Counted from the first letter of the stretch, positions 54,376-61,551 are shown. The stretch is 64,000 nucleotides of DNA from Halobacteriales archaeon YIM A00010 (GCA_025041175.1 JAKCFJ010000001.1:2001526-2065525), one strand, 5' to 3'. The notes: generated by a model from the letters alone, not told the origin. Numbers and translations: made by a program.

Positions 54376-54710
54376 GGTTGCCCCGCTCGGGAGACGGCAA
54401 GTCGTTTCGGCGCGCTGCGGTCGGTACGCCACGGTATGTCGTCTACAGCCGAAGAATCTATCGGGAGACGTAAACGCACAGTCGCCGCAAACCAGCTTCG
54501 GTTCGAATTTGTGCCCATCGTCCGGTCGTAGACGCCGCTGTCACACCAACGTTCGTCCGAACATGTTCCCATTTGCCACGCGATGGAGAGTGCCGACTGA
54601 TCTACGCCTGTTCTCGTCCAGCGCCAGACCCCGACATCGTCCCATTCGATCCGTTCCAGAGCGACTGTCTCTCGCGTGAAGACGCCAACCCCATCGAATA
54701 TACACCCCAT
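54372..54710 (-). CDS. Possible small gene coupled to the monooxygenase
   Basis: 112-codon frame from ATG 54710, with a TATA-like stretch ~18-25 nt upstream (54720-54735). Its TGA overlaps the monooxygenase ATG (ATGA), the usual form of translational coupling. Composition is plausible (ETVALERIEWDDVGVWRWTR, Trp-rich) but I recognise no domain, and the C-terminal part is Arg/Pro-rich. It may be a genuine partner, a relic, or chance. Confidence 0.3.
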   Translation of the reverse strand: MGCIFDGVGVFTRETVALERIEWDDVGVWRWTRTGVDQSALSIAWQMGTCSDERWCDSGVYDRTMGTNSNRSWFAATVRLRLPIDSSAVDDIPWRTDRSAPKRLAVSRAGQP

Positions 54711-54854
54711 CAAGTATACTCATTATACTGGTATTTACAGCACACAATAGCGTGGGTGTTGCTAGGACCGAGCAGTCCGGATCCCGATCGGCTGGGAGGC
54801 TCTCCAGCGCCCGGACCGCCTCGTTTTTATCCCTCATGGACCAACCGTCGACCA

Positions 54855-56102
54855 ATGGCAAACCTACAGCTGTCGGAGCGCGTTCCCGCGGTGGCAGACG
54901 ACGGTGTGTGGTTGGAGTGCATCGAAACCGGCGAGACGTACGCCCCCTTCGATGGGGTCCGGTACACGAGCGACGCGGACGGGCTGTTGGAAGTCCGGTA
55001 CGCGGAGTATCCGACGTTCGATGCGTTTTCGGGGCGGGGCGTCTGGCGCTACGCCGAGGCGCTTCCGTTCGAGGAGGGCGTTTCCGTTCCGGAGGGCGAC
55101 ACGCCGTTGCATCGCGTGCCCCGGCTGGAGTCCGATGTCGGCGTGAACAGCCTCCGCATCAAACACGAGGGGATGAATCCGACGGGGAGTTTCAAGGATC
55201 GGGGGATGACCGTCGGGGTTCAGGCGGCCCAACGGCTGGGCGTCGAGCGGCTGGTGTGTGCGAGCACGGGCAACACGAGCGCGGCGCTCGCGGCGTACGG
55301 CGCTCGCGCGGGCATGGAGACGCTCGTGTTGCTTCCGGCGGGGAAGGTCGCCGCGGGAAAGGTCGCACAGGCAAGCCTCCACGGCGCGCGAATTCTCGAA
55401 GTGGACGGCAACTTCGACGACTGTCTCGACATCGTTCGTGCGCTGGCAGACCGGGGCGAAGCGTACCTGTTGAACTCGCTGAATCCCTTCCGACTCGAAG
55501 GCCAGAAGACGATCGGCTTCGAGATCCTCGAGCGGTTTTACGAAGACGAGGGCCGATTCCCCGATCGGATCGTGCTCCCGGTCGGCAACGCGGGCAACAC
55601 GGCCGCCCTCTACAAGGCGTTCCGCGAGCTCGTTGCGTCGGGCGCACTCGATCGGTCGGAGATGCCGACGCTGACCGGCGTGCAAGCCGAGGGGGCTGCT
55701 CCGATGGTCGAGGCGGTCGAAAACGACCACGAATCGGTTCAGCGCTGGGAGGATGTCGAGACGCGGGCCACGGCCATCCGGATCGGAAATCCGGTGAACG
55801 CACCGAAGGCGCTGCCCGGGATCCGCGAGACGGACGGGACGGCCGTGGCTGTCAGCGATCGGGCGATCACGGACGCCCAGCGGGATCTTGCGGAGAACGG
55901 AATCGGCGTCGAACCCGCCAGCGCCGCCAGCGTTGCCGGTCTCCGTAAGCTCCGGCAACAAGACGTCGTGGACGCCGACGAGGACGTGGTCTGTCTCACC
56001 ACCGGCCACCTACTGAAAGATCCCGACGCCGCTGTCGCCGCCGGGAGCGATCCCGAACCCGTTCCCAACGACGCCGACGCCGTGCTCGATCACGTCGCCT
56101 GA
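54855..56102 (+). CDS. thrC: Threonine synthase
   Basis: PLP enzyme converting O-phosphohomoserine to threonine. 415 aa from ATG 54855; the open frame begins 94 codons earlier without protein-like content. N-terminal zinc-less lobe (WLECIETGETYAPFDGVRYT), Schiff-base Lys in NPTGSFKDRGM, phosphate-binding PVGNAGNTAALYKAFREL, and a C-terminal VCLTTGHLLKDP. A T-rich TATA-like tttttat precedes it by ~27 nt. Its stop codon TGA (56100-56102) runs directly into the left end of MITE-like element B2. Confidence 0.95.
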   Translation: MANLQLSERVPAVADDGVWLECIETGETYAPFDGVRYTSDADGLLEVRYAEYPTFDAFSGRGVWRYAEALPFEEGVSVPEGDTPLHRVPRLESDVGVNSLRIKHEGMNPTGSFKDRGMTVGVQAAQRLGVERLVCASTGNTSAALAAYGARAGMETLVLLPAGKVAAGKVAQASLHGARILEVDGNFDDCLDIVRALADRGEAYLLNSLNPFRLEGQKTIGFEILERFYEDEGRFPDRIVLPVGNAGNTAALYKAFRELVASGALDRSEMPTLTGVQAEGAAPMVEAVENDHESVQRWEDVETRATAIRIGNPVNAPKALPGIRETDGTAVAVSDRAITDAQRDLAENGIGVEPASAASVAGLRKLRQQDVVDADEDVVCLTTGHLLKDPDAAVAAGSDPEPVPNDADAVLDHVA

Positions 56103-56321
56103 TAGGGACTGTTGTGATTCCGTCCCGCTGTGGCGAAACAGAACGATTCGTGACACCGCAGAGCAGTCGTCATACTGTCGGTCATCCTTCCGTACACCGG
56201 CAGTGGACGCTTCAGGATCGTGGAGCACGCTGCTGGCTGAACCGGCGACCGAGTGGTCACAGACCGATGACCGACAGTATCAGTCTACGACCGTGCCGAA
56301 CATACTCACAACAGTCCCTAT
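56102..56321. mobile_element. MITE-like element, family B, interrupted copy
   Basis: atagggactgttgtga at 56102-56117 and its perfect inverse at 56306-56321; flanking base g on both sides. Read in reverse it matches the intact 110-bp copy at 34110-34219, except for a 109-bp insertion (56172-56280), which is a family A element. Without the insert it is 111 bp. Confidence 0.8.
56172..56280. mobile_element. MITE-like element, family A, copy 3, nested (109 bp)
   Basis: Perfect 14-bp inverted ends atactgtcggtcat / atgaccgacagtat. It is inserted inside the family B element. Comparison with the empty site in the 34110 copy shows one duplicated base (c) at the junction. Confidence 0.8.
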
Positions 56322-56373
56322 GAATCGTCCGGCTCGTAGCCCGTCGATCGAGATATCGAGCACGGAGACCGTA

Positions 56374-56380
56374 TTTATAT
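56374..56380 (+). promoter_or_regulatory. TATA box for the gene at 56403
   Basis: tttatat ends 22 nt before the ATG at 56403. This rules out the earlier ATG at 56379, which overlaps the box. Confidence 0.55.
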
Positions 56381-56402
56381 GTTGGTACAGAAGAACTCCC
56401 AG

Positions 56403-56843
56403 ATGATGGCTTCGCCGCATCCGGAGTGGGATGATTGTGAGGGGGGATTGCGCAACGAGGAGGCACAGATCGTGGTGAGTCCTGTCGATGCACGGTTTAG
56501 CGACTACGGTACAGTGGTTCGCTCTGCCAGTGCGGGAGACGGAAACGCGTACTCGGTAGGAGTGTACGTTGGTTCGCCAGCTCACCGAACCCGCGACGAC
56601 ATCGCTGTGTTTCGAAACGCCCGTTTAGCGTGGGAGTTCGCACACCTTCTCACCCATTACTTCACACACAGAACCGATCCAGAAACGGCAAAGAGTGATC
56701 TCATCCGCTCGAAGAGTGAAACTTCGACGAACGACCTACGGATCCCGAATCACGCCGTCGAAGAGCTGTCTGCCTCCGAGGTGTTCGAAAAACTGCTGTC
56801 CTCGGATTCGACGCCCGATGCGATGAGTGATATGCTCGAGTAG
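56403..56843 (+). CDS. Hypothetical haloarchaeal protein
   Basis: 146 aa, acidic, soluble. The core DYGTVVRSASAGDGNAYSVG...YVGSPAHRTRDDIAVFRNAR has two or three beta strands, followed by a helix WEFAHLLTHYFTHRTDPETA and a C-terminal helix VEELSASEVFEKLLSSD. I do not recognise the family. The start is set by the TATA box 22 nt upstream (leaderless); ATG 56406 is equally possible. Confidence 0.7.
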   Translation: MMASPHPEWDDCEGGLRNEEAQIVVSPVDARFSDYGTVVRSASAGDGNAYSVGVYVGSPAHRTRDDIAVFRNARLAWEFAHLLTHYFTHRTDPETAKSDLIRSKSETSTNDLRIPNHAVEELSASEVFEKLLSSDSTPDAMSDMLE

Positions 56844-57093
56844 CTGACCTGCGGCGTCGGGGACCGCAACGAGTGACCGTAAGCGGTAGGGAGAGGTGGA
56901 GGGTATTCCGTTTTTTGCGCGCGTGAAAGGCCCAGGAACACCGATCGAGCATTCCCCGCGTTGGGCCATCGACCCGAGGTATCCACTCACGAGTAATTGT
57001 TAGTACGATATAACATTATTCGTTCCATCAGTAGCTTTATCTGTGATGGGGAAGGCAACGATAGATGAGAACGCCAGCATGGCGACGACGCAT

Positions 57094-57179
57094 GCGCGTT
57101 CATTGAAACGCGCCGGGTGATAGTAGCACCCGACGCTGGGGTTCTCGTAAGCGACAGAACCCATGCTTGGGGATGAATC
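57094..57179 (+). ncRNA. Three consecutive hairpins ending in ggggatgaatc (possible TnpB-element right end relic)
   Basis: Hairpin 1 GCGCGTT/AACGCGC (57094-57113, loop cattga). Hairpin 2 CGGGTG/CACCCG (57114-57132, loop atagtag). Hairpin 3 GGGTTCT/AGAACCC (57139-57162, 10-nt loop). Then ggggatgaatc at 57169-57179. The minus strand at 59065-59056 also ends a strong hairpin with gggatgaatc. From memory, haloarchaeal IS200/IS605-group tnpB elements end this way, where the guide RNA scaffold is encoded. No tnpB gene remains here. The 56843-57093 stretch holds no gene that I can support. Confidence 0.4.
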
Positions 57180-57309
57180 AGAGACATGTAACGGTGTCGC
57201 ATCGTATCAGAAAAACGAACAGCGAACGCGCTGCCCGGTGTGTGGTCGGCCGGTTCGTACGCGTCTCGACCACCGCATCGGCTGCCCGCTGGGGCGGTGG
57301 TGGCGGTGA
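57163..57309 (+). CDS. Small zinc-finger ORF, possibly 5'-truncated
   Basis: 48 codons. The C-terminal part is a CPxCG-type finger: QRTRCPVCGRPVRTRLDHRI followed by GCPLGRWWR, with Cys, Cys, His and Cys available for metal. The only usable ATG (57163) lies inside the hairpin/ggggatgaatc segment, so the true N-terminus may have been replaced by an element end. Its TGA overlaps the GTG of the next frame (GTGA), a sign that the two frames were once a coupled pair. Confidence 0.45.
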   Translation: MLGDESETCNGVASYQKNEQRTRCPVCGRPVRTRLDHRIGCPLGRWWR

Positions 57310-57461
57310 CGTTACCGCTGTTCCAGTTCCGGGATCAGCGTGGGGAGGTCGTGAACCTCTCGGCCGCCACGGATCGGGCGGAAATCGTAAAGGCCGAGCT
57401 GTACCACAGCATCGACGTGGGCGAGGGATTGTGGTGTCGCCGAGCGAAGCTCGGCTGCTAA
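57306..57461 (+). pseudogene. N-terminal part of a gene interrupted by a hairpin unit
   Basis: GTG start coupled to the preceding frame. 43 protein-like codons (MTLPLFQFRDQRGEVVNLSA, then AELYHSIDVGEGLW) run into the hairpin unit at 57435, where the frame stops at 57459-57461. The continuation is the frame at 57486-57911. Both are in the same register, and the unit is 51 bp (17 codons). Removing the unit gives one 184-codon frame without stops. Confidence 0.5.
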
Positions 57462-57485
57462 CCAGAAATCTTCGATTTCTGGTGA
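57435..57485. repeat. Single two-hairpin unit inserted in a gene
   Basis: tgtcg, CCGAGC gaa GCTCGG, ctgcta, ACCAGAAATC ttc GATTTCTGGT, ga, then another tgtcg at 57486. Same grammar as the 45-bp units at 48391-48572, with a 10-bp second stem, so 51 bp. It carries the only two in-frame stop codons that break the surrounding gene (57459, 57483). Confidence 0.65.
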
Positions 57486-57911
57486 TGTCGGCCCTGCCAG
57501 TCGACTGGCTGTGCGCACGCTACGCAGATCGAGCAGATACTGGCGACGGCGGGGCTTGGCAGGACCCGAGCGGGCGGGTACGACGAACTCCCCGGCATCG
57601 CGCGGTTCACGCGTTACTGCGCCACCGGCGAAACGATCGTGGAATGTTGGTTCGACAACGGGGCCTGTATGCGGTTTCACGAGCAGCGCGATGGCGACGT
57701 GATCCAGTCCGTGTTCACGCCCGACAACGCACGTGAACCCGCCGAGATCACGGACAAGCCAGATGCGGAGAGCGCGCCCGCCTGTCTGGTCGACACGCTG
57801 GTGACCTACTGCCAGTACCGCCAGCACGGCGATCTCGCTGGCTTGCGTCAGCGCTCCCCCGAGCTGGCACACATCGTCGGTGGAGCCGACGCACCTACCA
57901 CTGACGACTGA
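57486..57911 (+). pseudogene. C-terminal part of the interrupted gene
   Basis: 141 codons open to the TGA at 57909. Protein-like from about 57530: QIEQILATAGLGRTRAGGYD, then IARFTRYCATGETIVECWFD, and a C-terminus LAGLRQRSPELAHIVGG. No start codon near its beginning; a GTG at 57639 could start a shorter product. Family unknown. A paralogous 3' fragment occurs at 58074-58163. Confidence 0.55.
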
Positions 57912-57980
57912 CGAACCGTCGCAGCGAGCGGTGGTGGAGCGGTCGCGGAGGCGGAGCGGTCGCGGAGCGGTCGCGGTACG

Positions 57981-58070
57981 TGAGTACACCCACCGCGAGC
58001 GCAGCGAGCGGCTTTTTTGCCCCATCTTTTTTACGTTCGGGTGGCCGAAGGCCACCCTCACGCAAAAAAG
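57981..58070 (+). terminator. Dispersed double T-tract repeat plus symmetric hairpin, copy 2
   Basis: 57981-58035 nearly equals the minus strand of 24314-24371. It is followed by the 8-bp stem GGGTGGCC/GGCCACCC with loop gaa (58039-58057) and an A-run (58064-58069), so T-runs follow a hairpin on either strand. Upstream, 57912-57980 carries short direct repeats of gagcggtcgcg. Confidence 0.55.
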
Positions 58071-58073
58071 GTG

Positions 58074-58163
58074 GCGGGTGAGCTGGCTGGCTTACGGCAG
58101 CGCCACCCCGGACTGGCGCGCGTCGTCGGTAATACTGACGCTGATCACACCACCGACGACTGA
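58074..58163 (+). pseudogene. 3' fragment of a paralogue of the gene at 57486-57911
   Basis: Encodes ELAGLRQRHPGLARVVGNTD and a tail ADHTTDD before a stop, against DLAGLRQRSPELAHIVGGAD and APTTDD in the upstream gene. The ~13 nt after the stop (cgactgacgaacc region) are also shared. The rest of the paralogue is missing, and the fragment begins 4 nt after the terminator-like module. Confidence 0.6.
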
Positions 58164-58289
58164 CGAACCACAGCAGCCTACCGATCGGGAGTAGTCCGAG
58201 TGGTTGTCGTCGCCACCCAATTGGTCACTACCGATTCAGAACAATTCAACTGCACCTCGCGAACGAAAGCATGGCCGATTACGGGACTC

Positions 58290-58386
58290 ATACTGTCGGA
58301 CAGCGGTGATCGACTATCGGCTGCTGGTGAATCGCCAGACAGCAGCTGGATATTTCGTCCCAATCCGTCCGCAAGTCCGACAGTAT
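58290..58386. mobile_element. MITE-like element, family A, copy 4 (97 bp)
   Basis: Perfect 12-bp inverted ends atactgtcggac / gtccgacagtat. Same length as copy 1 (20364-20460), and most interior positions agree. Flanking base c on both sides. It lies 70 bp upstream of the VOC-family gene. Confidence 0.72.
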
Positions 58387-58456
58387 CAGAGATCACTTTC
58401 ACCCCGCTAGGCGGACCTATTTATCGTGGGACAGAGTCGATACAAACGGACGTACC

Positions 58457-58879
58457 ATGATCGAAAAACTCCGCCTTACCACCCGTTTTGTCGACGACCA
58501 AGACGAAGCGCTGCGCTTTTACACCGATGACCTCGGACTCGAAAAGAAAGCAGACGAGGTGTTTGGACCCGATAACGATACGCGCTGGGTCACTGTCGCA
58601 CCCGAACAAGACGATACCGTAGAAATCGTCCTCGAATCCCCCGATTGGCACGAAGACAAGGAAGAGATCGACCGCCGAGCCGCGATGATCGGCAACCAAC
58701 CGGCGCTCGCCTTTACTGTGGATGATTGCCACGCAACGTATGAGACGCTACGCGATCGCGGGGTCGAATTTGTGTCGGAGCCGAAAGAACAGCCATACGG
58801 CATCGAGGCCGTCGCAAACGACCTCTATGGAAACGGAGTAGTGCTCGTCGAACACCCACCAGAAGCAGAGACTGAATGA
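58457..58879 (+). CDS. VOC-family (glyoxalase/dioxygenase superfamily) protein
   Basis: 140 aa, two beta-alpha-beta-beta-beta modules. LTTRFVDDQDEALRFYTDDLGLEKKADEV, then LAFTVDDCHATYETLRDRGVEFVSEP and a closing strand DLYGNGVVLVEHP. Family proteins include glyoxalase I, fosfomycin resistance enzymes and dioxygenases. Metal ligands are partly atypical (no His in the first strand), so it may be a binding protein. It is preceded by MITE-like copy A4, which may supply or disturb its promoter. Confidence 0.88.
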   Translation: MIEKLRLTTRFVDDQDEALRFYTDDLGLEKKADEVFGPDNDTRWVTVAPEQDDTVEIVLESPDWHEDKEEIDRRAAMIGNQPALAFTVDDCHATYETLRDRGVEFVSEPKEQPYGIEAVANDLYGNGVVLVEHPPEAETE

Positions 58880-58935
58880 AGAGTAACGACCGAAAAGCAC
58901 TGTGATCGTCGCTCGTCGTATCAGCTTTTTTAGGT

Positions 58936-59146
58936 GCTAACCCCCATCCTCACCGCCCGAACGGAGTGAGGGCGTAGGGTGGGAATACAGTGCGGCCCTC
59001 ACTTGTCTTACACGTCCTATTGTTGGCCCACGGGTCCACGTGACCAATCGCGGCGGATTCATCCCACCTCTGCAGAGGTGGGCTTTCTCCTCGAACCTCT
59101 GCAGTATTATCCCAATCCAGCGGTGCGGTATCGTGGGATTCCACAT
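58936..59146 (-). mobile_element. Possible right-end relic of a TnpB-type insertion sequence
   Basis: On the minus strand a perfect 20-nt palindrome (59082-59063; cccacctctg arms) is followed directly by atgaatc (59062-59056), the same ending as at 57169-57179. The surrounding ~200 bp have no convincing gene. The resemblance to haloarchaeal IS1341-type ends is from memory and unverified. A short minus-strand frame over the region (58950-59240) contains no transposase motif. The palindrome would also act as a terminator. Confidence 0.35.
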
Positions 59147-59191
59147 CGTCGTCGGGCTTTGCCCGACTGCCTGAGGGACGTAGTCCCTCTC
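59147..59191. repeat. Solitary 45-bp two-hairpin unit
   Basis: cgtcg, TCGGGC ttt GCCCGA (59152-59166), ctgcct, GAGGGAC gta GTCCCTC (59173-59189), tc. Exactly the geometry of the units at 48483-48572. It lies 20 nt from the GH84 gene stop. Confidence 0.7.
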
Positions 59192-59211
59192 TGTTTACGG
59201 CGTGGAGGATG

Positions 59212-61230
59212 TCAATGGGTGATATCGATCGATGACGCACCTGTCTGATTCAGCGTCTCTTCGATAAACACATCGAGTACACCGTCACCGATCTTGACGA
59301 CACCTTCGACCCGATTTTCCCCTGGAGGTGAGTGAATTTGTTGGGCCTGATCGACACGATCCGTTATCTGGTTTCGAAGTTTCTGTACCCGCTCGTCGTC
59401 GCCCTCGATGTGTGCGGCAAGCATCTGTAACGACGTGACCAGTGCATCACCCCACAGGTCAGTTGCTTCGAGCCAGCGGTCTGCGTCCCGAATGAACAGT
59501 GTATCATCGACTCCATTCTCGATCAACTGTGGTGAACGGGCGATGAGACGGGCATACGGCAAGAGATTGTTAATTGCCGTTCCCTTTTCTCCTCCATCAT
59601 ACGTTGTCCAGAATTCGGCTATCTTCTCAGAGAGGATCGGCGCTTGTGGCTGCCACGGATCTGGACCGAACCTCGGTGCGAGATGGTTCAGATCGAAGAA
59701 CGCCATCAGGCCCTGAACCGTTTCCTCGTTGTCGTCGGCAAGATACCGTGCGGCTTCGTGCCACGATTGTTCCGAATCGTAGTCAATATCATTCCATGTA
59801 TAATCAGCAATGGTGAACAGAGCGACCTTGGATGCGGCGGCCTGATTCATCGGATTGGAGACGATGCCGGCCAGATGTTCCGAAAGATTGGGCTCCCTTT
59901 TTCGATACGGAGCTAGCAGCAACCGCCCTGCGGTCTGCGAGAAGTCGTTCACTGGATAGTTATCCCAGAGGACAATATCGTGGCCGAAGAGATCGTGAAC
60001 CTGTTCGGCTTCCTCACGCGTGATCTCCGGCGGTACAACGGCTGTTCCGGTCCACATCACGGTGATCTCGTCAGCTAGATCCTCCTCGAGTATGGTCTTG
60101 TAGGAGCTACGTTCGAGACCGCTGTACTCAGTTGGGACCGTCTGGAGTGGTTCAATGTCGCCGTGAGCCTCGATGAAATCGCGCTGGACGCGGTTGAGCA
60201 AGTCAACCTGTGCGTTAGCCGCGGTTTCCGGAGATGGCGGTCCGTATTCTTGCTGATCAGCCTCGCAGTTCCACTCCGTATAGTCGATGTCGTCGAGGGG
60301 AATCGAGAAGGCCCGCACACCGAGATCATATAACGACTCGAACTTCGAGAGCAATGCCTGATAATCCGATTCTGAGCTATAACAGATCGACGTACCAGGA
60401 GAGAGCGCGAATACGAAATCGACATGGTTTCGGTCTGCTTTCTCCACTAACTCTCCGATCTTACTGAGACGATCTGACGGATACGGCTCCCGCCACTGTT
60501 CACGATGATACGGATCGTCTTTGGGTGCATAGACGTACGTGTTCATCTTGACGTCGCCGTAGAATCCCAGCTGGTCGAGTCGCTCCTCATGTGACCAGGG
60601 ACTCCCGTAGAAGCCCTCGATCGTACCGCGGCGTGTCATACTCGGGTGATCTCGGATCATCACTCCAGGAACCCACGGACGTTCCTGGTGGTCGATAAGC
60701 AACTGTTTGAACGTCTGAGTGGCGTAAAAAGTGCCAGGTTCGTCACTGCCGGCTAATACGATCCTCTTTTTCCCATCGGTCTGGCCAGTTGCCAGCACGT
60801 ATCCCTCGGATTGGAGGTCCTCGGGATATGATGCATCGAGCTGACCGAGTGCGTCGCTAACACGAGGAGACTCTGCTGGAATGCCGACGTAGATCGAGAG
60901 TGGACTACCCGACTGATTCGAACTGCTCTTTTCCTGCTGTACTCGTACGTCGGCTGATCGAAGAGTCTCCTCAAGCTCCCGGATTGCATTGGTATCGGTC
61001 GACTCGCCCGAGATAAGTGCAGCCGTAGCCGGGAGCGGAAAGCCCTGTCCTTGCTTCTCAATGCTCTGAGGAACCGGAGACAGATGAGGAGTCGTCTTCT
61101 GGTCACGACCCTGAGATTGCGTAGATGAATTACTTCGGGCTCTAGCCAACCCCTGAGTAAGTGGCAGCATACCAGAAGCTGCAATCATTTTGAGGACTTC
61201 TCTCCTATCCTGATAGTTACGGTCCATCAT
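59212..61230 (-). CDS. GH84-type beta-N-acetylglucosaminidase/hyaluronidase, Tat-exported
   Basis: 672 aa. N-terminal Tat-like DRREVLKMIAASG, then a ~150-residue GH20b-like domain with YVLATGQTDGKKRIVLAGSD. The catalytic domain opens with RGTIEGFYGSPWSHEERLD (EGFYG at ~205-209), then DVKMNTYVYAPKDDPYHRE. The catalytic Asp pair is at ~313-314 (SIPLDDIDY). The helical C-terminal part follows. GH84 enzymes remove terminal GlcNAc from glycans or proteins by substrate-assisted catalysis. Start 61230 fits a TATA-like tt ataag ~24 nt upstream on the minus strand. GC is visibly lower than neighbours, which suggests acquisition by transfer. Confidence 0.9.
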   Translation of the reverse strand: MMDRNYQDRREVLKMIAASGMLPLTQGLARARSNSSTQSQGRDQKTTPHLSPVPQSIEKQGQGFPLPATAALISGESTDTNAIRELEETLRSADVRVQQEKSSSNQSGSPLSIYVGIPAESPRVSDALGQLDASYPEDLQSEGYVLATGQTDGKKRIVLAGSDEPGTFYATQTFKQLLIDHQERPWVPGVMIRDHPSMTRRGTIEGFYGSPWSHEERLDQLGFYGDVKMNTYVYAPKDDPYHREQWREPYPSDRLSKIGELVEKADRNHVDFVFALSPGTSICYSSESDYQALLSKFESLYDLGVRAFSIPLDDIDYTEWNCEADQQEYGPPSPETAANAQVDLLNRVQRDFIEAHGDIEPLQTVPTEYSGLERSSYKTILEEDLADEITVMWTGTAVVPPEITREEAEQVHDLFGHDIVLWDNYPVNDFSQTAGRLLLAPYRKREPNLSEHLAGIVSNPMNQAAASKVALFTIADYTWNDIDYDSEQSWHEAARYLADDNEETVQGLMAFFDLNHLAPRFGPDPWQPQAPILSEKIAEFWTTYDGGEKGTAINNLLPYARLIARSPQLIENGVDDTLFIRDADRWLEATDLWGDALVTSLQMLAAHIEGDDERVQKLRNQITDRVDQAQQIHSPPGENRVEGVVKIGDGVLDVFIEETLNQTGASSIDITH

Positions 61231-61428
61231 ACAATATGTAATTGAAACCACATCTTATAAATGCTAGTGTATTATTTTTAATTTATTTAATATAAATATA
61301 GTTATTAGATATTCTATGTGTGGAAGAGTCATTGGTATTTAGCTAAGCCTCAACGGTCGGTTGGGTTGCGGTAACGAGCCTCTCTTGGAGAATCGGTCGT
61401 TATTTGTGGATCTTCTGGGTGTAGTCCT

Positions 61429-61533
61429 CGAAAACGCGAACGTTTTCGGACTCGCACAAATCTCCGATTTTGCAGACTACGCTCTGCTCAGTGACGAGAG
61501 AGCTCTGCTCTCTCGAACCACCGCCACAGGCGG
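61429..61533. repeat. Hairpin cluster upstream of the GNAT gene's 3' end
   Basis: CGAAAACG/CGTTTTCG (61429-61448), a weaker AATC tcc GATT, CGAGAGAGC tct GCTCTCTCG (61495-61515) and CCGCC aca GGCGG (61521-61533). Most loops are 3 nt, like the other arrays, but the linkers are diverged. The 61231-61428 stretch is AT-rich promoter-type sequence with no gene seen. Confidence 0.5.
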
Positions 61534-61551
61534 CGAGTAGGCAGGGATAGT

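Noticed and set aside
57139-57180. RNase P RNA (acagaaccc resembles its 3' conserved block)
   Set aside because: The partner 5' block and the expected ~300-nt fold are absent. Only the short acagaacc string matches.
57312-58061. A 249-codon minus-strand frame across the broken-gene region
   Set aside because: It reads through a hairpin unit, a terminator module and repeats. The plus strand shows paralogous protein similarity through a shared stop codon, which fixes the coding strand.
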